Shown here: positions 22,091 to 36,700 of the stretch, piece by piece | Numbering within the stretch: position 1 is the stretch's first letter | How the letters are laid out: the number at the start of each line of letters is the position of its first letter | Assembly: GCF_032118995.1 (NCBI RefSeq) | Contig: NC_092668.1 | Location: 14,673,501-14,737,500, forward strand | Origin: Asterias amurensis | Lineage: Eukaryota; Echinodermata; Asteroidea; Forcipulatida; Asteriidae | DNA: 64,000 bases | Reading direction: 5' to 3' | Program-made: the position numbers and the translations under genes | The notes under the pieces: model-generated | What the model saw: only the letters and a program-made list of their open reading frames with translations | Told to the model about the DNA's origin: nothing | Database searches by the model: none

Positions 22091-25000
22091 ATGGCTTTAT
22101 GTGCTGCAGAATAACCTTACCATCCAAAAGTGTGTACTATATATATCCTTTGCAAATACTTAGTCACACCCAAGTCAGAAATGCTGGTTTCGATAGAGGC
22201 TCAACTTTGACCTTTGTGTGTGGGAGGGCATGGTGTCAGACCCCAACCACATGCAGGGGATGTTTCTTGTTGCAACCAGTTTTGAGGGGTGAGACACTGG
22301 GTATAAATCATATCTGACACATCTGAAATAATATGGAGGGCATGGCCTCAGGTAAAGCTCTGAGTTGCCCCACCCCCCTCTGCTCTAAAATCTAAAAATA
22401 AGTAGCAGTAGCATCGGTTGTGCTCGATATGTGACGTTTATAAAGTTGGTGCTAGTGTTAATTTCAGTGCCTCTCCAAGTCAACGTTCTATATAAAAAAA
22501 AATTAATTAATTCTGTGGCCCCCTGTCTGAGAGCTTGAAGTCTTCATTCCATTTTGACATTTCTGATTATCAATCTATCGTTTTCAGCGTTTGTATTTCA
22601 GTACTGGCTAGTTGTTTATTTATACCAAATTTCCTAGGTACTTTTATTCGACAAGAACCTTTCAGCTTCCATCAGAATCCAACACATTTTTGGTAAAACC
22701 TGAAACACAAACTTGCTGTTGAATTATGATTGGTTTAAGGTTCTTGTATACTTCATGTTTATAAATGTAAAACTTCCAAGTTTATAGAACTACCAGCTGT
22801 ATTCATATTTATCCGTGTATTATAGTTAGATACTTTTAATCTAATCGCAAATTGCGTCATAGCATAAATAAGTACTTACTCTCTATTTGAAATGACTTCC
22901 TGAAATGTTTAAATACTTCCAACGAAAGATTATTAGTTTTAAACATTGGAAATATTGGTCGAAGTTTCCTCTAACTTGGTTTGGTTACACCCCTATGTTC
23001 CAAAACCTCCAGCGTATTACCCTAACCCTAACTAAGTAGCGCTTTTAACTTTAAACTTCAACATCACTTCACATTCCTTTATGCAAACATACAAGCTATT
23101 TTTAACACAAATATGATAAATGTATTCAATTATATTTTAAACATAACCATGATAAATGTATTCAAATGTTTTAGCTGTATCATATGTATCTTAGTTTGTT
23201 GTCTTGTAAGTAAATCATATTAAACCATTTAAGTGAGTGTAGTTTGCATGCACAATACTTATCTAACTATGTGACTGTAAATTTTGTCGCTTTGGTTTTG
23301 CCTTTTTCTGAAATTATTTGTGATTACTGCTAAGATTTTTGTGGAGGATCCACCAAATGAAACATTGGTTCTTTTTTAAGCTAACACATCTTTAAGAAAA
23401 CACTTCCCAAGTGCTACAGATAACCTGAAACCATGCTCAAACTAAAAACAAATTGCACCTGTTTTAATCAAAATGGATATTGTAGCGTTGCGATTTGCTA
23501 ATTTGATGCTCATCATGTTGTTCCAATATACAGTCACTGGGCCAAGTATGTCATTCCTTAAGCCATATTTCTACCTCCATGCTTAAACCATCTCGGCTCC
23601 CTGGGGATTATTATAGCATGTGCTGCTAAATATGTAGCGCACCAAATTTAATCAATCACAAGAACCATCTCTGCCCTCACAGGTACCTATTTACCCCTGG
23701 GTGATGAGATGTCATTAGCTACCAGAATTCAAGCGGTGCACTCGCTATGACAGTCGAAATGCATCAAACAATTCCCTGAAATGGCCTCAAGTTTTTAAAG
23801 CACCTATTACAATAATATTTCAAGTTTTCCACTAAACTAAACTTTTCAACATTTCCATTTTGTCACAAAATACAAAACATTCCACCAGAAAAGTTTTCCC
23901 AATTATTCCTAATTAATTTTACTAATTGTTCAGTACTTTTGTGAAAGTATATTTTAATGCTAAATTATATGCATGAATTAGATGAAAAACTATCATACTT
24001 AAAAGAACTATTGAATAAATCGTCTAGTTAAAAAGTAAAACTGAATGTGTAACAGAGATGTGGTATTTATTTTGTTTAACTACTAGTTTGGTGCTTTAAA
24101 TGCAGGTGACTTTTCAGCTGATTGGCAGTTTTCACTTAACTGTCTTGTAACCATAAAAAAATTCTGAAAAAATTAATGTGGCAGTTTTAAAGTTTCAAAG
24201 TCACGGGGTGGAGGGGGGGGGGGGCTTAAGAACTATTTAAAAAATAAGAACTAAAAACACCTCAGTACTTCTGGTATAATACACATATCTTTAATTACAC
24301 AATCGAATATCCCTACACAAGAAAGTTCGTTGCAAAGGCAAGTGAAATGTCGCAAAATTGGTCGAACTTTAAGGCTCGGAAATTAAAGAAAACAAAACAG
24401 TCAAAGCTCTGTTTACAATTCAAGAACTCGTTCATTAGAAGCACATTAAAAATTTAACAATTGTTTTTTTGTTATCACCAGTGACAGTTTCTTTTAAAAT
24501 TATAAGGTGATGCTGTTGACAATCATTTAGATACAAAGATCTACTTAAAATTAGAAGCTTGCCTTAATTTGCATAAAGTGAAAAAAACAAAAACAATACA
24601 CCCCCCCCCCCAAAAAAAAAAAAAAAAACAGTATACATTACTTTACATGGATTTTTCGCTATGACTAAACAGGAAGTATATACCATTGGAAAAATTCATC
24701 TGTTTTTTATTTACAAATTAATATTTAAAGAGCAACTCAATAAAGCATCACATTTCAAGAACCCCTTTGGCTAAAAATCAAAGAAAACTATTGTATTTTG
24801 AATATGTATTCTGACATTAAATGTAATAAATCAGTTTGCAGATTAAAAATTTAACTTTTCCAATAAATGATGTGGAGAAAACAATGTTTCAACGTTTTGG
24901 GGACTGTGTGTGTAAGTAATGAAATATTTTTTAATGATAATTCATATAAAAATATTTGACTTGTACAGATTATGTTCTATTTCTTACAGGTTTCTGAGCA

Positions 25001-26449
25001 GATTTTTCATTAATTATGCATTAATTGGAATGGGGGAATCTTAAGCAGTTTAATCTTAAAAACTAAATTGTTAACCTATGTCAGTGTATGCATTGCCAAA
25101 TTCTTGCCTGAACAAGAAAACTCAAAAATGTGAACTTTTAAAGTCGTCCAAGTTGAACCGAATAATAAAAACGGACAAATTAAATTAAAGTATACAACCT
25201 GAAAGTCAGTTTACCCTTTTCAACGTAATCGAGCCAAGTCACAAGAGAGGATATAAATGGGCAACTTATTCCTAGAAGTCTCCATTGAAGAGAAATGAAG
25301 TGGTTGTAAGATGCAGGCCTTAACATAACCCACGCCACACACAACAATTGCTGTGGTGCTCTCTGCTTTTGCTGTAGTACCCTCTGCAAAGTTCCAACAC
25401 AAATTTAGCCCCATGGTCCTATACTAGAGAAAAAATTACAGTGCCCCTTCAAAAGCAAAGTCCAAGGCCTGAAGACACCATTAGAAATAACAACTTGTAT
25501 AAAAGTGTCTTCTTTTTGCAGGAAGAGCACTTGGTTGCCTCAGAGTTACCCACAAAATATTTGTCTCGTGTGACGAGGCTGACATTATAGCGACCTGCCT
25601 TGAAATACATAAAGCATAGCGTTAGCATCCACTTCTATTTACAATATTATTCAGATTTAATATAAGGATAATAAAAATTCAAATATTAAGGTTACTTCTG
25701 TTAATCTCCTGTCAAATGTAGACACCCACCCCCCCCCCCCCCCCTCCCCTACCCAAAAAGTACCCTACCCAGCAACAGAAAATTTGACAAAGCGTTGAGC
25801 GATCGTTAAGTCACCATGAAAGATTACCGGAGAAAGGACGCCAAGTAATGAATATTCAAAATTGTGTTAAGAAATTTGATCGCGAAAGTGGGTTTTCTGC
25901 CAATTTATTTTCTGAAGGTTAAATAAATTCTGCATGGGAATGGGGAAGCATGCTTATTCTCATACAGCAGAGAGTTTTATGTCAAGCAACATTTTTTCTA
26001 CTACGCGGCCAAGAAATTCAACCCAAATCACTGAAATTAAATTTCATCGTTTATGGATTCCACATTTTCAATGTACCCATTTAAAAAATTATCACACTAA
26101 TTAACAAGCCTTGCTAATTATTAATTAATTGGAGAACCAACTCATTTTGCATTTCAAATGTTGCTGTGTACACTTTTATCAAAAATAGTGCAAATGTTTG
26201 ATTTGTCGGTTGATAATCTAAAAGGGTCCAATAGGGAAGATTTACAATGAAGCTACAGGGAAATCAGTCACTCTTATTGTTGACTTCTTTCTTGTTAAAC
26301 ACAAACAACCCTGAGCTGGGACCTTACAAAGCACTGAGATTAATTTAGAGATGAGCTAACTAAGCGACCATTCACATGACTGGATATCAGCTAACAAGAC
26401 CAGTCAAACGATTGGCTACCAAACTTTTGTGTTAATTTTGTTTTATGAG

Positions 26450-26630
26450 AGATCGGCTATCATCACAAGGCCAAAGATTGTCACTTTAAGGTGAGGGCTA
26501 CACTTAATTACTGTCACCAGGGGCACGCTACTACCTACTCCTAGGGCTGAAACAGAGTTACCCCCTTCACAGTCGAAAAGAAGTACATGTGTAGGCATGG
26601 GTGTAAGGATTTCATCAACCAAAAGCAATT
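26450..26630 (-). repeat. SINE type E, body only
   Basis: CACTTTAAGGTGAGGGCTACACTTAA, GCTACTACCTACTCCTAGGG and GAAACAGAGTTACCCCCTTCACAGTC match the body at 2045-2200. The tRNA-like head is missing. Confidence 0.6.
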
Positions 26631-27169
26631 ATGACACAAACTATAATTCTGAGAAGACCTCCAGTCTACGAAGAACGTTTGTAAAAAGCACGTTCAATTA
26701 TCAGACTTTTCATAAATCCTCACAGAACAAGAAACTCTGTGAAACTCCTGTGGGCTTCTGGTAATTGGTGGAGCCAAGCTGTGTGAAATGGGTGTGGATA
26801 ACAGTGGAATTATGTTTAACTTACAAACAGAATATATCTCAGCAGATGTGACTGAACGAGGGCGCCCTTCCATAAAGGTCAAGAAGGTTGCTCACTTACC
26901 CATACCATAAAACAGGAGTCACCAAAGTTTTTACCTCCAAGATGGTGTTGGGACAATAGTCTTATTTACTACGCAAAGTATGATGTTATTATACAAATCA
27001 CTATGGTGACGCTAGTAACAGCTCATCTTCAAATAAAGCTAAGCACTTAATTCAGCGTATAACACAAACATGTTGAAACTAACGACAACCGTTGTAAATC
27101 AAATTCACATTCGGCTCTCTTTACAAACAACGTCCAAGCATCTGATAAAAGAAACTAAACAAAGACAAA

Positions 27170-27245
27170 TTGACTGGAGTGGGACTTGAACCAACGACCT
27201 CCAGATTTATGACCAGTGCTCAACCAACTGATGAGCTATCCAGCC
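27170..27245 (-). repeat. tRNA-like sequence (SINE head or tRNA pseudogene)
   Basis: Read on the minus strand: GGGCTGGATAGCTCATCAGT (A-box), an anticodon-loop-like TGGTCATAAAT, then GGTTCAAGTCCC (B-box). It resembles a CAU-anticodon tRNA, but acceptor-stem pairing is poor and no CCA or poly-T terminator is evident. It is more likely a SINE head than a working tRNA. Confidence 0.45.
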
Positions 27246-27765
27246 CTATGTTGACAGTCTCCCAATACCTTTGTTCAGAGTTGCCAAAAACTAACGGCAG
27301 AAAATATACATAATCAGAGTTAACTGTTGAATGACGCGACTGTTTTACCTGAACAACTCCATCTATAACCCTAGCACAGGAATGAAACAAAAACAAATAT
27401 AATTTGATAATCCAATTACGAAACAGCAACAAACCAGGTCACTTGTTAATAAATGTTGCTTTGGAAAAAAACGCCCGAAAATGACTGCATACCCACGATG
27501 TCAATATGGGTATCGCGTAGACCAAGTGACTTCACACTCTCAATTCAGTTGCAACGCTAAAACCTAAAAGCCGGTAGCCATTTTGGAATATACTTTAAGC
27601 GTATCAGACTGCAAGGTGTGAGTAGGGTGCCCTTTTCAGTTGCGATTGGTCAATTTAATACAGGGGAGGGGGAGCTTTTGGATCGGATTTTTCAACTTCG
27701 CCACTCTTTCCCGAGATTACCCTTTTTTGTAGAGGGGAGACTACGTGTCAAAGGTCAGAGGTTAT

Positions 27766-30700
27766 TTAAGCCAGGAGGTTCCTTATCTCTTTGTGCATGT
27801 GACACAAGAAGTCAACATAAGATGGTGATGCGTTGGAGCCTTTGTCTTCTACTAGGAAGTGACGGAACCACGCCTCAAGTGTGTCACGTTGTCGGACGAA
27901 TGTCAGCTGTTGAGGAATCAGAAAACAGACATTATTATTTAGTTTAACGATTACGAATTTAACGTCTATTAGAGCAGTCATTGTTGTTATAATAATAAGT
28001 AATAACATGTTTTGTGTACTTTTCTGGATAATCAACAACTCAGCAAGGATTCTCTGCTGGTTCTTTAAAAACTGTGGGGTATTCCGGGCCCTAATTTTTC
28101 AAGTTTGGCCCAAGGACGCTGAATTGAAACACGGTCCTCAGAATGTCTTTTACCCGAGGTTGACGTTTGGTTGTAAAAGCTCTACTGTGTAATCAAAGCA
28201 TTTCAAACAGTTCTATTTTCATGGGGTCTTTAATTTTGTGAAAAAAATTAAAACTATTTAAAAACTTTGTCTGTGCATATCGGCTGAAATTCATGCTTAC
28301 CTTCATGTACCGTGGTCGTCCTTTCCTCAATGTCTCCACAAGCTTCCTAACTCGGAGTGACGTCGGATTATCCACATTGAGTAGCTTACTAGAATCGATA
28401 TCAATCTGTGCTGGGGAGTGAACCCCAAACACATCCTGTACCCATTCATTACTAACATGCAGTCCGATCCATAGGAACATCATGTTACCGTTCTCAAGGA
28501 GATAGACTCCGGTGTCTCGTAGACGATCAACGGAGCTTCGGATTGCTAGGGGGACATCTGTTGAGTTCGGATCAAGGTCATTCTGGGAAAGAAATAGATT
28601 CCAGAAGTTCAGGCTTCTGTTTATGGTGCTATATTGGGTTAGTTTAGACATCTAGTCCAATATTGGCAACAACAAACAAATGTATCAAATGTAATTTAAG
28701 CATTACATACAGACTACAACAATTGAAACATCATTATTACATGGTTAAGATACTCTGTTAATTATGATTTGACAAACCTATGTTCCAACACCCCTAGTGT
28801 CTTTTCCTAATCCTAACCCTTACCCTAACCCTAATTACCTTTATTTCTTTCCTTTTTTTACATGTTTATTTCAATATGTACAATGTGCTGACTTTAATTT
28901 TGAACTTTCAACTTTTACAACCCTATCTGGGAACTCATTGCTTGTATTATTCAAAATTGATTTATCTGAACGCAGTCTCGGGTAAATGCTCTGTAAATGC
29001 TCCTTTGGCTTGCTGCCCTGACGGGGTGTAAAAACACTCCAGTTTAACTTACCACTTGAAGTAGTCTTGGGTAGAAATAAACAGCAGTAGATGAGACGCC
29101 CATTGATATGACAGTGTCCCATCAACCAGCTACGATCATCCGTCGTGATGTCCGTACTACCAGCCAAAGCATCGCTCTTTAAGATGCAGTTGATGTATAA
29201 GGGAAGTAACTTCATACACTCTGGTAGAATCAACTGTGAACGATAACAAGAAATAATGGTGGAAATATTACAAGTTATGAACAGGACTTCTTCGAAGCAA
29301 TGAAGGCGATTGCCTCCATGCCCCCTGGCATTGCCTTGGTGCCCTTGAGAATGCTACAGTAGAAATTTACAATTCTCATAGGGTGCCCTTTACCAAGAAA
29401 AAAAAACTTGGTGCCGGTGCCCTTAGACTATTTAACAAACCACATGGAAACCGAATGGGTAAATTTAAACCAAGTTTGGGGTTGAGCAAAGAAAATTGAA
29501 TAGAGTTAAATTTTAACTAAGACCTCCGGATTAACATGCCGGTGTAGTCCACCAATGGAGACCGCCAACAGAGATTAATGTAAGATTAACGTGCTGGCGC
29601 TCTCTGAGCTCTCTAGCCCCATGTTGGGGTCTCCCCTTTTTGGTTAAAAGTCTTACATTTCTGAGCGCTATGGCAGCAAAGCATAAACAAAAGCCCACCA
29701 CCAGAAAAAACTTCTACAAAGCAAGATTAATAAAAAAGCAAAGAAAAGTATGAACTGACATGGTCCTACCGAGATTAAATTGGGGTCTGGAACCATAGCA
29801 TTCTAACAGCAAAACAAATTAGGACATCTGATTACAAATCAGGAAAATATGACGACTGAACAAAATTTTTACAAATTTGATTATCAATGAGGATATTTTT
29901 TATTTTTAAAGAAGGAACCCTGTAGGCTTTAAATGTCATCACTAGTTTTTGGCATGTCGTGGCAGAGCCATCAATCAAAAGAAAAAAATGGTGATTTTGG
30001 GGGTTTCAAACACTATCTTCTTGCCTTTGAAAGTCGTACACACACAAAATGATTCCCTTGAGGACTAGTACTAGCATGTTTCAATGAGTGAGAGAAAATA
30101 AACAAGGGCGTGCCTCAAAAGTCTGAAGAGTACGGAATGTGCTAAGTGGATTGGTTTAGTCTTCCAGCTGGTGTAAATGGACGGGTCTGGTAAAAATGCC
30201 AAAGAGCTTCATTAGAACATTCAAAAAGCCAACAGGTATATTCTCTAAAGTTGGAATGCTCTCGTAGTCAAGCACAAACTTGTGGTCAAGCAAATTGTAC
30301 TGGCAGTACATTAGATTACTAGTGTATGCCTACGGGAGCATTCCCTCGCACCTAGAACCTGTCAAGACTTTTGCGACACTCCCTTAAGATGCTCAGTTCG
30401 TTAACTTACTTGGCCTTGAGAGGAAGGGCTGGCACAGTTACGTCGGTAGCAAGCTAACATATTGGCACAACGATTAGTCAAGTTGTCACGGATGGCTTTG
30501 GGGTTGGAGTTGAAAACGGCCTTCACAGCTGAGAGAGAGAGCGAAAGAAAGAAAAGCAATTGTTAATTTGAAGGTATGCCTATGTCTTAGATTAAGCTAC
30601 GATTAGATGATAAAATGGATGACAGTCACTTGTGATGTGGATAGCTGTTTGGAGGGCAGTTTTACACTCACAGGCTGGACTTGCAATCAAACCTATCGCA

Positions 30701-33700
30701 TCTGGAACATGTTTGCCCGAAATGGACCATGACCAGTACAGCATCTATTTAATCGGCACCAAGCTGCTCTATCAATTAGAATATGGCGTCTATTTATTCT
30801 TCTGGTATATTCACCTTGTTTGGCTAGGAAGTTGATGATAGTATCCATCTCACAGTTCCGATACATATCAGCCATCTGGGTGCAACAGTTGAAGGATTGG
30901 TTGATGATGCGTAGTCTCCTCTGACCTGACACACTGGTGTATAAAACAGCAACCTATCAACAAAGACAAAGTAAATAGTATATCAACTCATTGAAGTAGA
31001 GGATTTGGTTGATTATACACCCAGACACAATAACTTAGGCCTATCAACGAGACATAATAAATACATCAAAACATTGCAGTAGTTGATTTAGTTGATTATA
31101 AAACCAGACATAGTATATATAGGCCTATCAATAAAGATGACACAGTAAATTATATCAACACATGTCAATAGTTAATAAAATGTTAAAAATATACAAACAA
31201 GTTTCAGTAGTTGAATGGGTCAATAATGCAAAATGTTGTGGATATACAAAACAGCAAATTATCAACAACACAAAAAAATTTTTTTTATTTTTTTTTTCCT
31301 ACCTGGATAAAGGCCCCAGCATCCTCCGTTAGTTTATCATCATGTTTAATCTCCACGGTGATAGCTTTATCACTATCAATGGACGCTAATTCCACGTCCG
31401 TCGTGTTTGCCATGTAGAAGTTTCCAAAGAAGTCTGTAGGTCTGATACCTGTACTTGTCCGGACCCGGAGGACCGAGTCAAATCCAATGGGTCGTTGTAC
31501 ATTGTGGTTCAGATCGTGGATGAAACGTTCGCCGTCATTGGCAGCCTAACCGGTTTAGAATAAATAAAATGTTTACTGTCTTTGCCCTTCAACATTTCCA
31601 ATGATTACTATAACCCTTCTACAGTGGAACCATTCAATATCACAGATAAAGATAAATGCACTATGCCAGCCTGGAATAAGACATGAGTAAATGCATCTAA
31701 TACACGGTCAACCCTCCTACTGTCTGACCATTCAATATCACCCAATGTGGGTTTGACTGATAGATGCGTGTTGCAAGTTTGCACTATGATATCATGTAGT
31801 AAATACATCTACCCAGGACACAGTTAAGCTTGGGCGATATTGCTTTATTATCCACGATATATCGTCAACAAAGTATCGCGATCTTCGATTATATCACGAT
31901 TTATATTTTTAGTCAAAAATTCTGACATCTTACAACGCCCAATTTCAATACTTTATATTACTTACAAATCGGAGTATGGGTTTGTGGGGTGTACTGTCTA
32001 CCCATGGTGTGGACATGGGCCTTTCAGTTACACCATAGAGTTCTATTACACACACATAAAGTGTCTTTTAAAGTGTCTACTGCACATGACTGTTCTTACA
32101 TGTGTGCATATTTAGCTAGATCCCGCCCATTTCATTCTAGCTAAACAATAAGCATCCTTAGTGCACATGGGGTGACCTCTCATTCATAAAACGGGTTGTG
32201 GTTTGTGTAATATGATCCCATTGTGGTCTGCAGTTCGGCGGCGAGGCGGCGCACAAGGCTCCCACACAGGGGAGGTAAATGATACATTGTTACTTCTGCA
32301 GTGTCTGTGGGAGATGCCTGGGCGCTAGAGTCTTTTGATGTTTTTTTCCAAAGAACCCTGGTATTTCCGATCAATTGTGGAATCTTGCGGTTGTTTCTTG
32401 GACTTTATATTTTGTAAACAGCCCTTTGTGGTTGCAAGACGTCTCAATTAGGAAAGACATAAAGATACTTCATCAAAACCATGATTTGCCGATAATTCGA
32501 TTAACAAGAAATCAAGACGATATGATAAACGTCTAAGAAATGGTATCGCGATTTTCGATTATATCGAGATATCGCCCAAGCTTAGACACAGTCAACCCTC
32601 CTACTGGCTGACCATTCCACATCCTCCACTGAGGTCTTGACTGATAGATGAACTATTCCAGCCTGTAATATGATATCATGTGGTGAATGCATCTACACAG
32701 AACACATAGGTAAGAGGGTGAAATAGCCTGGTGCCAATACTTTAATGATATTTATTACACCATTGCCCATAGGTATATAGATAACAAGACTATCCATACC
32801 TGGAAGTAGCTGTATTTATAGCATTGTCCACCAGTCAGTGTTGATATTTGACCGATGGTCGCTACGTCAACGTAGGAGTTGGGGAAGAGAAATAGGTCCA
32901 CACTGCAGCCTGCCGTTACGCACTCCTGGCCTAGTTTGGTATAAAAGTTGATTTGTGGAGACAGCAACGTCTGGAAAAATGGGAAATAAAAATGAAATTA
33001 ACAATCTGAGGAAATACACTGCTTGATTGCCTTCATCCATTAACCTTTAGTCTCTAGACATTCTGCTGGGAATTTTAGTCATCTCAACATTTACTTCCAC
33101 TTTGTCTCAAAGTTTCCGATAAACACGCCATCAAAGTGTCATCCTGTTTAGTCATAGCAATAAAAATAAAAAATTTATACCGTCGGGTGTGATAAATCGA
33201 TCAAAACTAGTACATTTTTGCTTAAATAAAATGACCTTCCATGAACTTTGTCTCTAAGTATAAACTTATCTTCTTGATGTATTAAAGTTACCTTTTCTTT
33301 CTCAGTTCCAAGGAGTTTTCTGTCGTCTCTGTTCTTGATTTTTCCGGGAGCATCAGCGATGGGTAGAGAGGCGTGGAAGAGAAACAGCTTCCCTGCTCGA
33401 TCAGAAGACTAAAGGGGAAAAAATACCAGCAATAATTACAAACATTTTCTCAAGCATTTTGTTCCCTAGCAAGAGTCATTCTCAAAGACTAGGAAAATTA
33501 TATGAGATTTGAAGCATTGCATGGTGTGGTTTGCGGTAATTTTTAAAACCATGTGTATATCTACTTGCTGGGTAGATTATGCTCTTTTGAGAACTCGTCT
33601 TGCTATATATTCAACTGACACAGAGTAGATTTTTCTGAATTTGAAAGGCTTCTACTACTATAATGTTCAGAATAATTAGTAGTTTTTTAATTTACCTTAA

Positions 33701-36700
33701 TTGCTTCAAGACCTGCTTGAACCACTGGTCCGAGCATCGTCTCTGTTTCTCTCGTTTCAGCAAACATCTGTGGAATCTGCTCCAGTAAACTGTCAACAAA
33801 AACAACAAAAGACTTGATAATGTCTATATCCTTAAGGACTGTGAAGGGAGTAAACCAGTTTCAGCCTCAGTAGTAGGTGCAAAGTGCCCCTGCTGACAGT
33901 TGATTTGGGTCGATAGCCCAAATCGTTTAAGTGATGCCCTCACTTTAAAGTGAACAAAATTTAAAATGGGTCTCAAAACTCTGTCTTAACGCTTTAAGAC
34001 ATCTGAAAAACTTTGGTGTCTTGTGTTTCAAAATTATCCCCCTACCTCTCGATAACGGCTCTAGATTCAGACAAGTTGACCAAGAACCCATCCAGCAGTG
34101 GAAGGAACACATCATGGACGTCCGACACCACCAGCATCTGTGGCTGAGCAAGGGCGCTGTTTAGATTGTAGAAGTGCAGCGATGAGTCGTACGTGACAAA
34201 GCCAACGCGTATCATGGATTCCTTCATACCATGCTCACTGGTGGAGACAAGAAAAGACAAAAGTTGCAATGAAATCAGAATAGAAAGCAAGAAAGCAATC
34301 TCATATTTTATTCAGTGTTTTACAGACACATTTCATTTGTTCTGATTGTAAGCCAAGCACTCTTAGAAACGCAAACATATTAACTGTACTAGCCAAGAAC
34401 CCAATGGAGAGAAGACAAGGAAGGAAGTTTAAGTTTTGGATGCAGGAGAAAAAAAACCTAGAATATTAAGGGAAACCCAAGCAGTCAGGTAAACACTGAG
34501 AACCCAATCCACATAGTTCCCCCGGTTGGATTTGAACCGGGGTCCCAGAGGTGGAAGGCGAGGAAGGATACCACTACGCCAACCTGACCACCAGAAACGC
34601 CTTCAGTCTTACCTTGGTAATTTCTCCAACAGCGACCCAAGCTCTTTACAAAGAAGATGAACCATTCCTGTCTTTATACTCTGATACGTCACATCGATCA
34701 TGAAGATAAAAGCCGGTGGTTTAGGGAGTTTGTTATTCTTGCAGTAGTCCGCCGTCGCAATATACTCAAATGTTCCTAGAGATAACTCCGGTCTCTCGTA
34801 GGCGTCTACTCTGCGACTCATGTGATCAAGGGGCTGGAAGTACTCCGGGGGAACTAAAGCGAGGGACAAGAAATAAATCAAGAATGAGTTGATGGTGTCA
34901 GGATTTCATAACTCAGTAAGCACAAAAATCAACAAAGTTAGCAAAAGTGCACAGCCACAATCATGAGTACACTTTTTGTTACAGAGACACCAATGACAAA
35001 CTGTTGGCGTCGTATTGTCCGACCATTCACTATATTGCACTGTATGTGGTTTTGAATTATAAATAGACAATGCCAGCATGCAATATGTGATAAATGCATC
35101 TTTGCATAGCCACATGAACAACAGAAAAATACAGAGTAACTCTTTGCAGATCTAGTATTAACAAACTCAAGCACTTTTTTTGTGATCATTGATACAGCGA
35201 TTGTTAGTTGATGATATAAATGCTCAGATTATTGTTATATTATTATTATAAATAACATTGAGATAACTGCTACATCAGTGGTTTCAAATTGCTGTTTATA
35301 AAATGGACATGAAAAAAATGCATTTACTCTGAAGGGTTTAAAACTTAAACAAATTGGGCCCAACAAATGTTGCTGTAATAGATTTAATCATAAATCAGCA
35401 GGGGCCCAAAGCGCGACTACAACAAAAACTTGACTCACCATCTGTGACACACGTGCAAAAAGCACACGAGAAACGCCGCCCTCCGTCGACAAACTGCATG
35501 AAGGGACACATGTATGCTTTGCATCTGTTGCATCGGACTGGGCCGTTGGGTCCATGATCTGCAATGGGTGGAGGTGCCTGTGTCAAGAGCAAAATAATGA
35601 GACTTTATCAACAAAGAAAATATAACAAGAGCAGTAGTGTTTGGTAAACAAAAATGCCCTATAAGCTGGTCAGTTTTTACAACATTTGACCTTGGGGTCC
35701 AAAAACAAAAACTTGAATTTGATGCTTTAAATGCCCCGCAAGTGCCTTAAACAATAATATCTCAATGCCCTTTACATTAGTGCCCTTGTCTTAGTTCTTG
35801 TAATCTTTCTCAGCTCCCTGGAGAGTATACAACCCTGGACTGCCGTGGGGCTCAGAAGGCTTCAACTTCTACCCTCAAAGGTACCCATTTTATACCCAAG
35901 GGTGAAGAGAAGCAAACTTTAAGAAAAGCATCATGCTCAAGGACATAACCCGGATTCAAACCCACACTCCGTTGACTCGACTATCAGAGCTTGAATTTGA
36001 TGTTCTAAACCAGTCGGTAATGACACCCTACATCGGAATGGTTGGCAGATTTAACACTCACCTCATTCTCAGGTAGTTCAGTAAACGGAGACACTACAAC
36101 GCCTATCGGGACCTGCGACTGTTTGATCATATCTTGGGTGCAAGGAATGTTGTACATGGTGGAACGCATAAAACGTGGACTGCTGTTTCCTGTAACAATT
36201 GAACAAAATCACAAACCTCACAGTGCCAGAAGAAAAGTGGTGGAAGAAAATAAAAGATTTTACTAAAAAAGTTTCAGGTCTACTCAAACTTTGGGTTAAC
36301 TCATCAGGCAGGCAAATGAAAACAAAAGAGGGGAAAACCCCTGCATACCTTGATCAATGACCTGGAAGTCCGTTGTCACTAGAGGGGGACATTGTCCTCG
36401 GATATTTGTGATAAACTGTTGGTTTCCCTTGTTCTTTCTGTCGTCCTGTATAACTTGAATCTTAAAAGAAATAAAGGAGAATTTAAATTTTATGTCTGGA
36501 CTCTTGTGTCCAGTGATCATAGAGGGGGAATGCTACATGTTGTAAAAACTGAAGCAGGACTGAAACGGGTACCAGACTGTTATCAAAGAAGTTCAGTAAT
36601 TTGGACACGCAAACTTGCAATGCCACAGAACACAGCAGACCAGTATTGCCTTTATACTTTGAAAGGGTTCTGGACATTGAACAGGTTCTGGACATCGAAT

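Larger units (their letters stand above)
20049..27765. other. 7.7-kb interval between convergent LIM and SEC24 genes
   Basis: The first part must hold the LIM 3' UTR and the last part the SEC24 3' UTR; no poly(A) site was fixed. The rest is AT-rich with SINE fragments (20651-20803; about 23590-23690), the repeat at 21838-22090, short poly-C or poly-G runs (24206, 24600, 25727) and a tRNA-like sequence at 27170. No conserved protein was recognised. Confidence 0.6.

Noticed and set aside
27170-27245. Functional tRNA gene
   Set aside because: A- and B-boxes are present, but acceptor-stem pairing and a poly-T terminator are lacking. The same applies to the tRNA-like heads at 37632, 47490, 49805, 54345 and 59325, which belong to SINEs.
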